From: a virus
Virus record (IMG/VR): IMGVR_UViG_3300034198_012786
Span: 120,021-184,020 of that record
Reading direction: 5' to 3' (one strand)
Length of the DNA: 64,000 bases
The translations under genes were made by a program, and so were the position numbers. A model generated the notes under the pieces. That model was not told where the DNA came from, did not search any database, and worked only from the letters and a program-made list of their open reading frames with translations. Every line of letters starts with the position of its first letter. Position 1 is the first letter of the stretch. Of this stretch, positions 33,404 to 43,299 are shown in pieces.

Positions 33404-34088
33404 TGACGTGCTTATCGGCAGCGACTGTCACTAATGTACGCATGGTGCGTTCGTCTGCCTCACCAGACTCTTTTAAACCCCAGGTCTTCTGAAATATTGA
33501 GACTGCCATTCTGGTACGGGGTCCGATAATTCCGTCTATATCGCCTGAGTATAGCTTTAGCTTAGACAATTCGGATTGTATTTGTTTACTAGTAAGCGTG
33601 AAATGGCTGCCGTACATTAACCGAATCTTCTCTTCGACCGCATCAGCTGTGGTACTACCGGACTCGAACTTGGACTTTATGGTCGGGTCTGATTTCATGT
33701 CACCCAGGAAGTTGTAGTGCCAGTCTTCGAATCCGCGCTTGCCATCTTTGCGGTGGCAATACCATCCGAAGCCTTCCATTAGCGAATCAAACTGCGGCTT
33801 TGATTTCTTAAACCTTGAAAGACAGTCGTCTACATCCACATCGATAGCTACCCCAAAATTGTGTGCGGAAAAGCCCGGCGGTTGAACTCCAGACTTCGTC
33901 TGTCGAGCTATCAAGGACTGCTCTGGCGATCGGTACATGTCAGAAATTCGGAGACGATTGATATGGCAGATGTTTATATATGCCTGAGCTGCGTCCGGTG
34001 CTAAGTATGACATACTCTTAGGAAAATCGGATTTTGAAGATCCGTAAATGCCTAAGACGTCGGTCATACACACCAATATGAGATTCAT
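33366..34088 (-). CDS. M15 D,D-peptidase (VanY-like) with peptidoglycan-binding domain
   Basis: The roughly 240-residue protein has an N-terminal M15 domain with the zinc site SAHNFGVAIDVD and DWHYN, and a C-terminal PG_binding_1 domain (IQSELSKLKLYSGDIDGIIG, TRMAVSIFQKTWG). It would cut peptide crosslinks of peptidoglycan, complementing the transglycosylase. ATG 34088 is used because the hairpin at 34101-34133 separates it from the fibre gene; ATG 34067 is an alternative. It overlaps the convergent GH130-like gene by 38 bases. Confidence 0.85.
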   Translation of the reverse strand: MNLILVCMTDVLGIYGSSKSDFPKSMSYLAPDAAQAYINICHINRLRISDMYRSPEQSLIARQTKSGVQPPGFSAHNFGVAIDVDVDDCLSRFKKSKPQFDSLMEGFGWYCHRKDGKRGFEDWHYNFLGDMKSDPTIKSKFESGSTTADAVEEKIRLMYGSHFTLTSKQIQSELSKLKLYSGDIDGIIGPRTRMAVSIFQKTWGLKESGEADERTMRTLVTVAADKHVISSASTLTHPVG

Positions 34089-34100
34089 GTATAACTGTAC

Positions 34101-34133
34101 CTGCCTAGACCGGAATGAATCCGGTCTAGGCAG
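34101..34133 (-). terminator. 13-bp hairpin after the tail-fibre gene
   Basis: A perfect stem ctgcctagaccgg / ccggtctaggcag with a seven-base loop lies 17 bases beyond the fibre stop. It is the probable terminator of the fibre operon. No T-tract is visible. Confidence 0.65.
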
Positions 34134-34149
34134 ATCACATGATTCTAAT

Positions 34150-37100
34150 TTAGCCTGTCCAACCACCTAAACCGGCTACTTCGGTCGAGTAGAAGGTGCC
34201 TGCCCATGTAGTGGCTGTAGTGCCAGGACCAATTACGTTAACAATAACGCCACCAAGTGAGCTACTGCCAGTCACTGTCGGGTCGGTAAACCCACCATAT
34301 GACCCATAAGACATTCCGGTTAAACCATCGACGAAAACATTTCCGCTATCATTATAAGCTATGAAATCATAAGACCAGCCTTTGACTTCTCCAGGATTAC
34401 CGTTGCGAGCAGTGACGTCCAGACGAACTTTAGCGGCGAAAGCGTTTGGAATCTGTAGAATTCCGTAAGAGGTTGCTCCGAACACCGGCTGCAATGAAGT
34501 CATCGTGGTTTCGGTAACACCGTCAAATGTAATAGTTTTTACTGGCAAGATCGAAGTCTGCGCGGTTCCTCTGAGCGACACATTCGTTTGCGCAGATCCC
34601 GTGACGCTGCTAGAAGATAAGGCGAACACTCCCCAAGTGCCTCTATCGCTGGCCCCACGACCACCAGGTATCGAGGAAAACCAACCGGATACGGAGTTAT
34701 GGTATCCACCAGCAATTACTGAACCCCAGCTAGCCCCAGTCACGTAGTTCCTATTTCCCCCGAAGATAACGCTTTCTTGTCCGTCCTTTATGTGATTTAA
34801 AGTACCGGATCCGATCATCGACCTATAGGAGCCGTCTATAGTGTTATTGTTACCGCCAGCGATCACGCTATATGAAGTTGCAGTTACTGTATTGTTACCG
34901 CCAGAAAAAATGCCACTTTGATCAGCGCGTATCTTATTAAGCCAACCTCCGGCAATCACATTTAGTCCAGACGCCCCATAGGCTGAACCGTCGAATATTA
35001 CGTTATAAGCACCGCCTGCAATCGTAGAATAATCATCATATGTTAAGTTATTTAGACCGCCCACGACAGCCGAATGTTCATTGGTGACCTGGTTTAAGGA
35101 ACCGGCCCCTACGATCGAGTATTTTCCGGAAACGGTGTTATCATACCCGGCGACGATGGCTGATCCTGTTGCAGACACTTGATTGCTGAAACCCGACAGA
35201 ATACCGCTAAGTTCGGCTCCAGCTGCTATTGAATTCTGGTTACCACCAACAATGGATGAATAACTCGCATAAATGTTATTCTGTCGACCGCCTAACACGC
35301 CCACATATTCTGCATCATCGCCTGTCAAGTTATCACGACCACCAGCGACTACAGAGGCCACACCTCTAACAGAGTTTGATTGGCCGCCTCCGATAAAAGC
35401 ATAGTCCGCGTTCGTGAGCATCTGATTAAACTTCCCACCGACTATGGATGCGAAGTCTAAACTCTGTATGGAAACATTTTCTCCGGCGCCGATAAAATTA
35501 TAGACTCCGTTGGTGATAAAATTCAAATCACCAGCAACAATAGCCGATCCGGTTCCGCCAACTTGATTCCCGATCCCTGCAACAATAGTGTTTGCGGTTC
35601 CAGATACATCATTGCTGATGCCTGCACCGATAAAGCTAGACTCATCGTTAGCACTTGAGTTTGTAATAACGTTCTGTCTACCCGAAGCGATCGAAGAATT
35701 TAAATTCTGTGCAAGGTTATTAGTACCGGCAAGAATACCGGTAGCGGTAGAACCTGCTTCGTTAAAGGTTCCACCGACGATCACTGAGGCGGACCCGACC
35801 GATTCGTTATTCCAACCACCCAGTATTCCGGAGTAAATGGTGCGGGCGCTATTTCCATAACCTCCGGCTACCACTGAATTCGGCCCTGACGCTACGTTGT
35901 CTCGTCCTCCTAGAACAGACGAATTCTGGGCAGTCACTTCGTTGCTGTATCCGCCGCCTATGAATGAATTGCTTCCGGACGCCGTGTGGCCCTCGCCAGA
36001 AATGATGACGGAGTATAAACCTGTGGTCTCGTTGTTGATACCAGACAGGATAGCTGAGTAATCACCCGATGCAGTGTTGCCTGAGCCGTTTAATATGGTA
36101 GAATACTGACCGATGGCGGAATTAGCATAGCCAGATATCACAGCACTGTAAAGCGCACCGGCCCCATTGAATAAGCCATTAACGACCGTTGAACGAATGC
36201 CCTGTGCTATATTTTGTTGGCCGCCACCGATAAACGAACCGATGCCCGACGCCGTGTTTCCTTGACCGCCTAAGATCACCGAATTGGTGGCCGAGGTATC
36301 GACGGTGTTTTGATATCCACTTAACACCGCAGAATTCGTGGATTTCACCGCGTTAAAGCTTCCAGACAAAATAGCCGAGTTATTACCCGACACTTCGTTT
36401 CCGGTACCCGACAATACTGACGATTCTGTCGATGACACAACGTTGCTTTGACCAGCACCGATAAGCGAATTGGAGTTCTGAACCTGATTTAACTGACCCG
36501 CTCCAACGAATCCAGAAGCGCCTCCGACGTAGTTCTGTGAACCAGCCCCTATGAATGCGTTATCTGACGGGCTCTCGATCGTATTCTGCTGGCCACCGAC
36601 AATAACCGAATTTTCGCTCTCAATGTAGCTATCGCGGCCAGCAAAAATGCCAGACGCAGTTCCGTTGGGATTATTGCTAATACCTGCGCCAACTATCGAA
36701 GCAGTCCCGAAAGCTTCGTTTTCATAACCGGCAACCACCGCAGAATAAGCGGATCCGCTAGCATTGGTCGAACCAGCGCCGACAAATGAAGCGAAGTTGT
36801 AAGCTATATTGTCGGTTCCGCCTACAACAGCACTACTCTGCTGCTGTGCTTGATTTGATTGGCCTGAACCGATAAAGCTATACTGTCCGGACGCCGCATG
36901 ACTTGAACCGGCTCCAATGAAAGACTGAGCTCCAGAAGCCTGGTTATCATTACCAGCAACTATCGCGGCTGACTGATCTGATACGGTATTTCGCTGACCT
37001 GCTCCGATTAATGAAGCTGTTCCGTTTACTGTGTTTTGCTGTCCTGCGCCCACGAATGATAGATCGGCGTTGGCATTGCTCGCTTGACCCGCGATAACAG

Positions 37101-38424
37101 CAGACGCACGACCACCTACGAAATTCGATTCACCGCCAGCCACGGACCAGTGGGAGTTAACACTGTTGTACATACCACTTATTACAGAAGAAGCAGTCCC
37201 ACCCACAAAGTTATTCTTACCGTTAAGAATCGTTGCGAACTTTGCTCCAGAAGTGTTATTTTCGCCATTTAGAACCGTTGCATATTGATCACTCACACGA
37301 TGCGAAACGCCGTTGAGGATTACACCATATCCTTCAGAAGCTGTATGGCCAGATCCAGCACCCACTAAATGAGAATCGCCAACCACCATCACATTTTGGC
37401 CATTAAGAACTATGGAACTCGAGGCGGTTACCGAGTTAAGCTGACCAAGAAGTACAGCCGATAAGTCGCCCCATACATTGTTTTCGGCACCGATTAGAAC
37501 GCCAGTTCCGGTTCCTGACACAATGTTGTTACGACCATTACCAATGATCGCGTAATAACCGCCGTTTACTTGGTTATTCTCGCCGCTGATGATGACACTG
37601 TGGTCGCCTGTGATGCGCTGAGACTCGCCACCAAGTATGGAGTTGGAATCACCCGAGATAAAGGCTTGAGGTGAAGATAGTACTGAGTTAGTGAAACCAG
37701 AAATCGTCGCACCATAAGCGACGGCAGCGAAATTCCCGGTACCCTGTACGACGCTATTCACGCCTAAAAGAACTGAGTTTGCATCACCATTCAAGAAAGC
37801 TGAATTACCGACTGCTAGGAAGTTCGACGCACCGACCACTCCCGAATCGATACTGAAAAGTATACCTGAACCAGTACCCTGGACTTTATTATATGCACCG
37901 CTAAGTATGTAACTGTAATCACCGGAAGCTACGTGGTTTGCATTGCCTCGTAGACGCTGGAAGTCTAAAGCGTAAGCGCCACGATCATTACCACCAGCGA
38001 CAGTCCCATCGGGTATTGAAGCTAATAGAGCGCCTGAACCGGCCACTAGAGCGACGTTAACATCTGATGGCAAAGCGCTATCTGGTTTTAGCGCTATAGT
38101 ATTATAAGCCACGCTTCGGTCTTCATCGAAGTATACTAAAGCTCCGGTTCCTCCACCGCCTGCGGGACCTGTAGCACCAGCGGGACCGACCGGACCCGTA
38201 GCACCATCCGCACCAGCGGGTCCCGTAGCACCAGCAGGACCGGTATCTCCAGATCCGCCGCCGCCAGCGAAATAACTCAGTGCGTTCCACGCAGTAGTAC
38301 CATTACCGATTTTAATTTTGCCAGTATCGGTCTCATACCCCATCTCTCCCTGAGCCAATACAGGATTGATGGAGGACCAGCTAGCAGCAGTACCGCGACG
38401 AAGTTGAATTTGCGAAGTAGACAT
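34150..38424 (-). CDS. Long tail fibre with collagen segment and YadA-head-like repeats
   Basis: The 1424-residue protein starts with the phage fibre N-domain seen in Mtd and hyaluronidase-type fibres (IQLRRGTAASWSSINPVLAQ, GKIKIGNGTTAWNAL). A short collagen-like stretch (GPAGATGPAGADG) follows. From about residue 120 to 1280 there are dozens of 14-16-residue repeats of the form NSVVAGGYGN, NSFIGGGYSN, typical of left-handed beta-rolls in trimeric adhesin heads. The last 150 residues form a different domain without an S74 chaperone. It is probably the host-binding fibre shaft and tip. AGGT precedes the ATG. Confidence 0.88.
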   Translation of the reverse strand: MSTSQIQLRRGTAASWSSINPVLAQGEMGYETDTGKIKIGNGTTAWNALSYFAGGGGSGDTGPAGATGPAGADGATGPVGPAGATGPAGGGGTGALVYFDEDRSVAYNTIALKPDSALPSDVNVALVAGSGALLASIPDGTVAGGNDRGAYALDFQRLRGNANHVASGDYSYILSGAYNKVQGTGSGILFSIDSGVVGASNFLAVGNSAFLNGDANSVLLGVNSVVQGTGNFAAVAYGATISGFTNSVLSSPQAFISGDSNSILGGESQRITGDHSVIISGENNQVNGGYYAIIGNGRNNIVSGTGTGVLIGAENNVWGDLSAVLLGQLNSVTASSSIVLNGQNVMVVGDSHLVGAGSGHTASEGYGVILNGVSHRVSDQYATVLNGENNTSGAKFATILNGKNNFVGGTASSVISGMYNSVNSHWSVAGGESNFVGGRASAVIAGQASNANADLSFVGAGQQNTVNGTASLIGAGQRNTVSDQSAAIVAGNDNQASGAQSFIGAGSSHAASGQYSFIGSGQSNQAQQQSSAVVGGTDNIAYNFASFVGAGSTNASGSAYSAVVAGYENEAFGTASIVGAGISNNPNGTASGIFAGRDSYIESENSVIVGGQQNTIESPSDNAFIGAGSQNYVGGASGFVGAGQLNQVQNSNSLIGAGQSNVVSSTESSVLSGTGNEVSGNNSAILSGSFNAVKSTNSAVLSGYQNTVDTSATNSVILGGQGNTASGIGSFIGGGQQNIAQGIRSTVVNGLFNGAGALYSAVISGYANSAIGQYSTILNGSGNTASGDYSAILSGINNETTGLYSVIISGEGHTASGSNSFIGGGYSNEVTAQNSSVLGGRDNVASGPNSVVAGGYGNSARTIYSGILGGWNNESVGSASVIVGGTFNEAGSTATGILAGTNNLAQNLNSSIASGRQNVITNSSANDESSFIGAGISNDVSGTANTIVAGIGNQVGGTGSAIVAGDLNFITNGVYNFIGAGENVSIQSLDFASIVGGKFNQMLTNADYAFIGGGQSNSVRGVASVVAGGRDNLTGDDAEYVGVLGGRQNNIYASYSSIVGGNQNSIAAGAELSGILSGFSNQVSATGSAIVAGYDNTVSGKYSIVGAGSLNQVTNEHSAVVGGLNNLTYDDYSTIAGGAYNVIFDGSAYGASGLNVIAGGWLNKIRADQSGIFSGGNNTVTATSYSVIAGGNNNTIDGSYRSMIGSGTLNHIKDGQESVIFGGNRNYVTGASWGSVIAGGYHNSVSGWFSSIPGGRGASDRGTWGVFALSSSSVTGSAQTNVSLRGTAQTSILPVKTITFDGVTETTMTSLQPVFGATSYGILQIPNAFAAKVRLDVTARNGNPGEVKGWSYDFIAYNDSGNVFVDGLTGMSYGSYGGFTDPTVTGSSSLGGVIVNVIGPGTTATTWAGTFYSTEVAGLGGWTG

Positions 38425-38438
38425 TATTTACACCTAGG

Positions 38439-39086
38439 TTAAGGCGAGCCGCCGTCGATTTCAAGCTCGACAAAGAAATTATTTATTTCCGCCAATAAAA
38501 GTATTTCGGGACCGCCACCATCTACTGCGGTCACAGTCACCAACCCACTACCAGCGGGTCCAGTCGGGCCTACAAGACCTGCAGATCCAGTCGGCCCAAC
38601 TAATCCAGGAGCTCCGGTTGGCCCTACCACGCTTAGACCAGCTGGACCAGTAGGACCCACTAGTCCTGGCGACCCGGAGAACCCGGTTGGACCCCTTGGT
38701 CCCGTATTGCCTTCGATTCCGGGGGGACCTACAGGCCCGATGAAGCCAGGGGGACCGACCGGACCACGAGGTCCCTGAACACCAACAGGTCCAGGAGGAC
38801 CTAGGAATTGGTTTGTTTCGGGAACTGTCCCGATTTTCTGAAACCGAACTGCGAAGTTATAAATGTAGCCTAAGTTAGATATCGACGGTGCTGCAGACGA
38901 CACCTGAGTAAGTTGATATGTTTCCGGAGTAATAGATAACTGATTATATATTCGAGTAATTATCGACGGATTCGAAAGAGCCGATATAGGATCAAGAATT
39001 GCCACATCAGAAGTCAGCACTACTGTGGCGGTAATTATATTTTTCGAGTTACTCGCTAATTTCTGTACGCCAACGTTTACAGCCAT
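38439..39086 (-). CDS. Collagen-like fibre protein
   Basis: The protein has about 215 residues from ATG 39086, which has GAGG upstream (the frame could extend to TTG 39116). It has an N-terminal domain of about 100 residues ([27 protein letters not shown]), roughly 24 Gly-X-Y triplets rich in GPTGP and GPVGP, then a short C-terminal strand. The N-domain looks paralogous to that of the next gene, so both may dock on the same baseplate or neck site. Collagen triplets imply a trimeric rod. Confidence 0.78.
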   Translation of the reverse strand: MAVNVGVQKLASNSKNIITATVVLTSDVAILDPISALSNPSIITRIYNQLSITPETYQLTQVSSAAPSISNLGYIYNFAVRFQKIGTVPETNQFLGPPGPVGVQGPRGPVGPPGFIGPVGPPGIEGNTGPRGPTGFSGSPGLVGPTGPAGLSVVGPTGAPGLVGPTGSAGLVGPTGPAGSGLVTVTAVDGGGPEILLLAEINNFFVELEIDGGSP

Positions 39087-39096
39087 AGTAGCCTCA

Positions 39097-40338
39097 CTAA
39101 GGGTAGTATATTCCAAACGGACTCACGTTGGCAAAGATAGACGTCGAATCTGCAGCCACTCCGACAGTTTGACTTATAACGACGCCGCTTGGAGCGGTAG
39201 CCGTAGCAGCCCCGGTCGAACCCAAATAGTATACTAAACCCTGATTCAGTCCTGCCAAGTTATACACAGGTCCCACGTTTGTTAGATATACGTCAGTGGG
39301 TCCGACAACGACTGCAAATCCAGCAGCAGGAAGACGAGATGCGTCATTGTTATCCGCAACCACCGCTCCTGTAGAGGTAATTGCAACAAGCTGACCGACC
39401 AGAATAGGCTCGGCAAGCGGCACCTTTAACTGAATATTCGCATTGGAACCCGTAGGACCTTGAGGACCAGTAGGCCCTACGAGACCGTGGCTTCCAGTAG
39501 GACCTACGATGCCATTCTGGCCCGCTGGACCGGTTGGACCAGTGTTGCCTATTGAGCCCGTGGAACCGACAGGTCCTTGGGGTCCGGTATCACCGAATCC
39601 TGAATCGCCCTTTGGACCTGTCGGTCCGGATGGTCCTGTAGGACCCGAAGCACCTGTCGGACCGTTTGTCGGACCCGTGGGACCGACAGGACCGGTGGGT
39701 CCGGGAGGACCACCGAATGGGCCGGTGGGGCCAGTGGCACCTTCTATACCAGACGAGCCTGTAGGACCGGTCTCGCCGAAGCCTGTAGGCCCCTGAATAC
39801 CAGTGTCGCCCGTTAATCCAGTCGGACCTGTCGGACCGACATGACCCATACTTCCCGTAGGGCCGACTAGACCTTCTAAACCCATCGGTCCGGTGGGGCC
39901 CACAAATCCTATTGGACCTGTTGGACCTACTAGACCTAAGGCACCTGTAGGTCCGGTACTTCCTGTAGCACCAGTGCTTCCAACTAACCCTATGGACCCC
40001 ATGGGTCCGGTAGGTCCTAATGCTCCGGTAGGTCCTCGAGCTCCAACATCTCCTTTTGCGCCTCGAAATGGATCAGCTAAATTACTGGTTCGAGCGGCAA
40101 ATCTGGCAGTAAAGCTGTAACTTACTTGCGTTGGACTCGGGCGTGTAGCTTTCTGGAAGACCAAGTATAGAAGTTGAAATTGATTTCTAGCTAGACCAAG
40201 ATCTGCATAGACTTTAGTTAAATTCTCAAAAATCGGAGTAGAAGGCTCATCAAGAGGGGCATCTGATAGAACATTAATCACGGCATCCGTGAATTCGACG
40301 GTGCCGCCTGTTCTATATGCATTTACTTGAGTAGCCAC
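39097..40338 (-). CDS. Collagen-like fibre protein with C-terminal head
   Basis: The 413-residue protein starts at GTG 40338 with GGACGG upstream. It has an N-terminal domain of about 90 residues ([24 protein letters not shown]), about 65 Gly-X-Y triplets dominated by GPTGP, and a C-terminal beta domain of about 115 residues ([16 protein letters not shown]) ending FGIYYP. The abundance of Pro and Thr at X/Y positions makes it a candidate for hydroxylation or glycosylation. It is co-oriented with the other two fibre genes. Confidence 0.8.
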   Translation of the reverse strand: MATQVNAYRTGGTVEFTDAVINVLSDAPLDEPSTPIFENLTKVYADLGLARNQFQLLYLVFQKATRPSPTQVSYSFTARFAARTSNLADPFRGAKGDVGARGPTGALGPTGPMGSIGLVGSTGATGSTGPTGALGLVGPTGPIGFVGPTGPMGLEGLVGPTGSMGHVGPTGPTGLTGDTGIQGPTGFGETGPTGSSGIEGATGPTGPFGGPPGPTGPVGPTGPTNGPTGASGPTGPSGPTGPKGDSGFGDTGPQGPVGSTGSIGNTGPTGPAGQNGIVGPTGSHGLVGPTGPQGPTGSNANIQLKVPLAEPILVGQLVAITSTGAVVADNNDASRLPAAGFAVVVGPTDVYLTNVGPVYNLAGLNQGLVYYLGSTGAATATAPSGVVISQTVGVAADSTSIFANVSPFGIYYP

Positions 40339-40414
40339 GTTTTCCGTCCTTCATAAGAGGCTGCTACTAAAAGGACTAACACCAAATATCATCCTTTCTC
40401 GATAGGAGATTCAA

Positions 40415-40819
40415 ATGCCAGCATTGAACGCTACCGCCACCGTCGGCCTCCAGTACACTCCTCCAGGATCTGCTGCTAATTCTGGAACTGTCTCATTGTC
40501 TGTAACCGCTTCTTGCGCAGCGCAGAACGTAGGACAGATCGACGTCGATACAAGTGCATCTCCAGGCGATACGATCGCCGTTCCTTTCGGATCCGTGAAT
40601 AACGCGCGCGTCCTGATCCTAAAGAACTTAGGGACTAATGAGTACGGTGTCAGATTAAACAGTTCAGTTACTAACACCTTGAGCATGCCGCCAAACTCCG
40701 AGTTCTGCTTCGCTTCCTCAACCACTCCTGGAGCGACGCCGATCACAGAGTGCGAACTAGTTGTCATCTCGACTCCTACGTCGACCGACTACATTCAGTA
40801 TTTCTGTTTTGGTGACTAA
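40415..40819 (+). CDS. Probable small virion protein
   Basis: The 134-residue protein is rich in Ser, Thr and Ala and strongly beta in pattern (TVSLSVTASCAAQ, ARVLILKNLGTNEYGVRL). It resembles small head-decoration or tail proteins, but I cannot name a family. AGGAG precedes the ATG. It is divergent from the fibre genes and overlaps the next gene by one base (TAATG). Confidence 0.55.
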   Translation: MPALNATATVGLQYTPPGSAANSGTVSLSVTASCAAQNVGQIDVDTSASPGDTIAVPFGSVNNARVLILKNLGTNEYGVRLNSSVTNTLSMPPNSEFCFASSTTPGATPITECELVVISTPTSTDYIQYFCFGD

Positions 40820-41841
40820 TGGATGTCACTGAATTTTACGGATCCCATCGGGAAGTAGGCCGCCAAATCGGTCAGACATTCCCGATGGAGATCCATGATT
40901 TGGTGAATGAGAGTTTATCGAATCCACCGAAAAGACTTAAAGATAGATTCATAGATAATTATATCGATGAATCTATGAGAATAACCAAGCAGTTTATTCC
41001 TGACATTTGTGAGGAGATGCTGGGCATATGCGAAGCCGCAAAGGTGGAATTTAGGGATTTGTTCTTCGCGTCTTGTGAAGAGCTATGGGACTATGAAGAT
41101 CTGCCTAGCGTCCCTGAACGGTGTACTGATCTTTTGTGTGCCCCTGGTTCTACATCATCAAAATTAACCTGCCTTCTTCATACTAACGACGAAAAACCAG
41201 GATACTCGCCTCGCACAATTAGAATTTCCGTAACTGGAAAACCTTCAATCCTTGGCATCACGAGAGACCCATATTTCTTTTCCTTTGCGGTGAACTCGTT
41301 CGGAATGGTGTTTTCTGGTAATGCCCTCGCATGTGATGATTTAAAGCCCGGCATACCGAGATTACTCACATATAGAGCGGGATTAGAGTCAGTCGACATA
41401 CATGATGCAATGAGCATGTTTTTAAACCCATTCAGGAGCAGTTCATACAATAATATCGTTTTAAACGGGTCTGGCGATTTCAAGATGGTAGAAGGTACTT
41501 CATCATCTGCAGCCGAAATAAGGCCGGACAAAGACATATGTGTCCATACGAACCACTATGATATTCTGACCTCTAAAGATTTAAATTTAAGACCGGAAAG
41601 TTCGATGTATAGAAGGCAAAAAGCGCAAAGCTGGGCGCTGAATCACCATGGAAAAATTGATGTTGATATGTTAAAAGATCTCGCTGGTGACCACGGCAAC
41701 GGAGGTCACGACGGTATTTGTAGGCATGCTCCCGACAGGTCCACTTGTTTTGCGGTGATAGTGGTTCCACAGTTAGGCGAACTGCATTATAGCCCTGGAA
41801 GTCCGTGCAAGACACAATGGACAAAGTGGAACTATTGGTGA
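40819..41841 (+). CDS. C45-family acyltransferase/peptidase-like Ntn hydrolase
   Basis: The 340-residue protein follows isopenicillin-N acyltransferase-like (peptidase C45) proteins: GSHREVGRQIGQ at the start, a candidate nucleophile Cys in ERCTDLLCAPG, HTNDEKPG, and late blocks CVHTNHYDI and LAGDHGN. In this family autocatalytic cleavage exposes the Cys as N-terminal nucleophile; the enzymes acylate or deacylate amines. In a glycan locus it might N-acylate an amino sugar or modify peptides. It is coupled to the preceding gene. The exact Cys cannot be fixed by eye. Confidence 0.7.
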   Translation: MDVTEFYGSHREVGRQIGQTFPMEIHDLVNESLSNPPKRLKDRFIDNYIDESMRITKQFIPDICEEMLGICEAAKVEFRDLFFASCEELWDYEDLPSVPERCTDLLCAPGSTSSKLTCLLHTNDEKPGYSPRTIRISVTGKPSILGITRDPYFFSFAVNSFGMVFSGNALACDDLKPGIPRLLTYRAGLESVDIHDAMSMFLNPFRSSSYNNIVLNGSGDFKMVEGTSSSAAEIRPDKDICVHTNHYDILTSKDLNLRPESSMYRRQKAQSWALNHHGKIDVDMLKDLAGDHGNGGHDGICRHAPDRSTCFAVIVVPQLGELHYSPGSPCKTQWTKWNYW

Positions 41842-41844
41842 GTT

Positions 41845-42432
41845 ATGAATTACGGGATTGCCTGTAATATTTTGATCGAGGAGTACTCAAAAAGCGGATC
41901 TTTCGCACGCAGGAAAAAGGATTTGAAAAAGAAGGTAAGACATTTAAGAGTATTAAGAAGATTAACCTTAAATGTGCAGAATGAAGACGACTTCAGAGAA
42001 TTTCTTTTTATCATTTCTGATGCTTTTTTAAAATCGTCCGTGCCTGTATCCTACCATCTTTCTCATATCATCCCTATTGTGCTTTGTGGACTCTCGTTTT
42101 TATCAATACTAAGCCCGATCTATCCTAGTTTTACCTTCTTTTGGTTTTTCTTTGTTTTTATGGCACCATGGCCCGCATTCTTAAAGCGACGTATGATATT
42201 CCGACCACTTAGCGTCCTCGTCTATTATGATATGAAAAAGTTCGGTCGTATTTCAGACCGCACGACACATATTATAGATTCTAAAATTCGGAAAGATCTA
42301 TTCTTATACTTTTGGACCTCCGAAAAGGAAATAGTCAGGTTTCGAGAGATCGCTTCACTTAAACCCCTTCGTCAAGCGCATCCATTTCCTGATTTAAAAG
42401 GTATTTATGAAGCCGTAGACAGAATTGTCTAA
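41845..42432 (+). CDS. Two-helix membrane protein
   Basis: The 195-residue protein has a basic N-terminal domain (ARRKKDLKKKVRHLRVLRRL), a pair of transmembrane helices at about residues 72-112 forming a hairpin (IIPIVLCGLSFLSIL, FFWFFFVFMAPW), and a basic C-terminal domain. GAG precedes the ATG, four bases after the C45 gene. It resembles LETM1-like or glycan-export accessory membrane proteins only in topology. Function unknown. Confidence 0.55.
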   Translation: MNYGIACNILIEEYSKSGSFARRKKDLKKKVRHLRVLRRLTLNVQNEDDFREFLFIISDAFLKSSVPVSYHLSHIIPIVLCGLSFLSILSPIYPSFTFFWFFFVFMAPWPAFLKRRMIFRPLSVLVYYDMKKFGRISDRTTHIIDSKIRKDLFLYFWTSEKEIVRFREIASLKPLRQAHPFPDLKGIYEAVDRIV

Positions 42433-42450
42433 CTGGTATGATTATTTATC

Positions 42451-43287
42451 ATGACAAAATCCCTATCTTATATCTATCCACATAAAGACCGGACGACATT
42501 ATTCCGCCATAATTTAGACTCTCTGTTAAATCAGACCGACCATGATTTTGAAATCGTTACAGTTGATAATTCCGATGACCCGCAACCATGGATCGATCTG
42601 GTACTAGAATATCGACTAAAGGGACTAAACATTAAAGCGGCCATCGTTGATCCTACCAAGTGTGTACATTTCGTCCAAAAATACGAAGGAAACGTAAATC
42701 CCGCAGCCAGCCAGAATTTTGCGGTCAAAATGAGCTCGGGAGATATCATAACGTTATCCTCGCCCGAAGTAATTAACGCTATTGACAATGTGAAAAACAT
42801 AAAAGCATTTTTCGAATCCAAAGAAAATGAGTTTAAATTCTTATATGGTTGGGTTGATGACAGGTCGGTTCAGGAAACAGCAGATTTAAGGAAAGCTGAT
42901 TTAACTTATGAGACTATAAAAGCATTTTGCGGCCCTTGGACCCGAGCTAGCTCAAAATGCAGACCGGAGTCATTTAACCCTTGCAATTACTATCTCGGGT
43001 CTTTACTTAAAAAGCATTTTGAAGCGATCGGGGGAATTGATGAGCGTTACATGCAAGGAGTCGCTTGTGAGGACGATGACTTTGCTAGAAGGATTCAAAT
43101 GCATGGAATTGTTCCGAAAATATCAGAAAATGTAGCAGGAATTCATCTCAGCCACGAAAAAACTTGGTGGCATAAGTATCACTACATAAATAGAAAATTA
43201 CTTTTCGAATTTAACCCGAAAGATGCTCCCGGTGGTAGGACGGAGTATGGTATGGGTTCGGAATCAATCTTAGTAAGATACATATAG
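42451..43287 (+). CDS. GT2-like glycosyltransferase, paralogue 1
   Basis: The 278-residue protein has a GT-A fold with an N-terminal IYPHKDRTTLF, a nucleotide-binding stretch FEIVTVDNSDDP, a block LSSPEVINA where the DXD would be, and a Glyco_transf_7C-like acceptor motif (GGIDERYMQGVACEDDDFAR). Two close paralogues are at 43300 and 53725. It probably transfers a hexose or hexosamine in glycan assembly. The ribosome binding site is weak. Confidence 0.8.
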   Translation: MTKSLSYIYPHKDRTTLFRHNLDSLLNQTDHDFEIVTVDNSDDPQPWIDLVLEYRLKGLNIKAAIVDPTKCVHFVQKYEGNVNPAASQNFAVKMSSGDIITLSSPEVINAIDNVKNIKAFFESKENEFKFLYGWVDDRSVQETADLRKADLTYETIKAFCGPWTRASSKCRPESFNPCNYYLGSLLKKHFEAIGGIDERYMQGVACEDDDFARRIQMHGIVPKISENVAGIHLSHEKTWWHKYHYINRKLLFEFNPKDAPGGRTEYGMGSESILVRYI

Positions 43288-43299
43288 ATAGGATATAAA

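Noticed and set aside
34150-38424. CRISPR-like or tandem DNA repeat array
   Set aside because: The repeated protein pattern is degenerate at the DNA level, there are no constant repeats with unique spacers, and the whole span is one open frame.
39509-39796. GPVGP-rich plus-strand frame opposite the collagen-like gene
   Set aside because: GGNCCN triplets read as Gly-Pro on both strands, so antisense collagen is expected by codon symmetry. The minus frames have N- and C-terminal domains; the plus frames do not.
40411-40767. 118-codon minus-strand frame opposite the small virion protein gene
   Set aside because: No ribosome binding site, and the plus frame has AGGAG and is coupled to the C45 gene.
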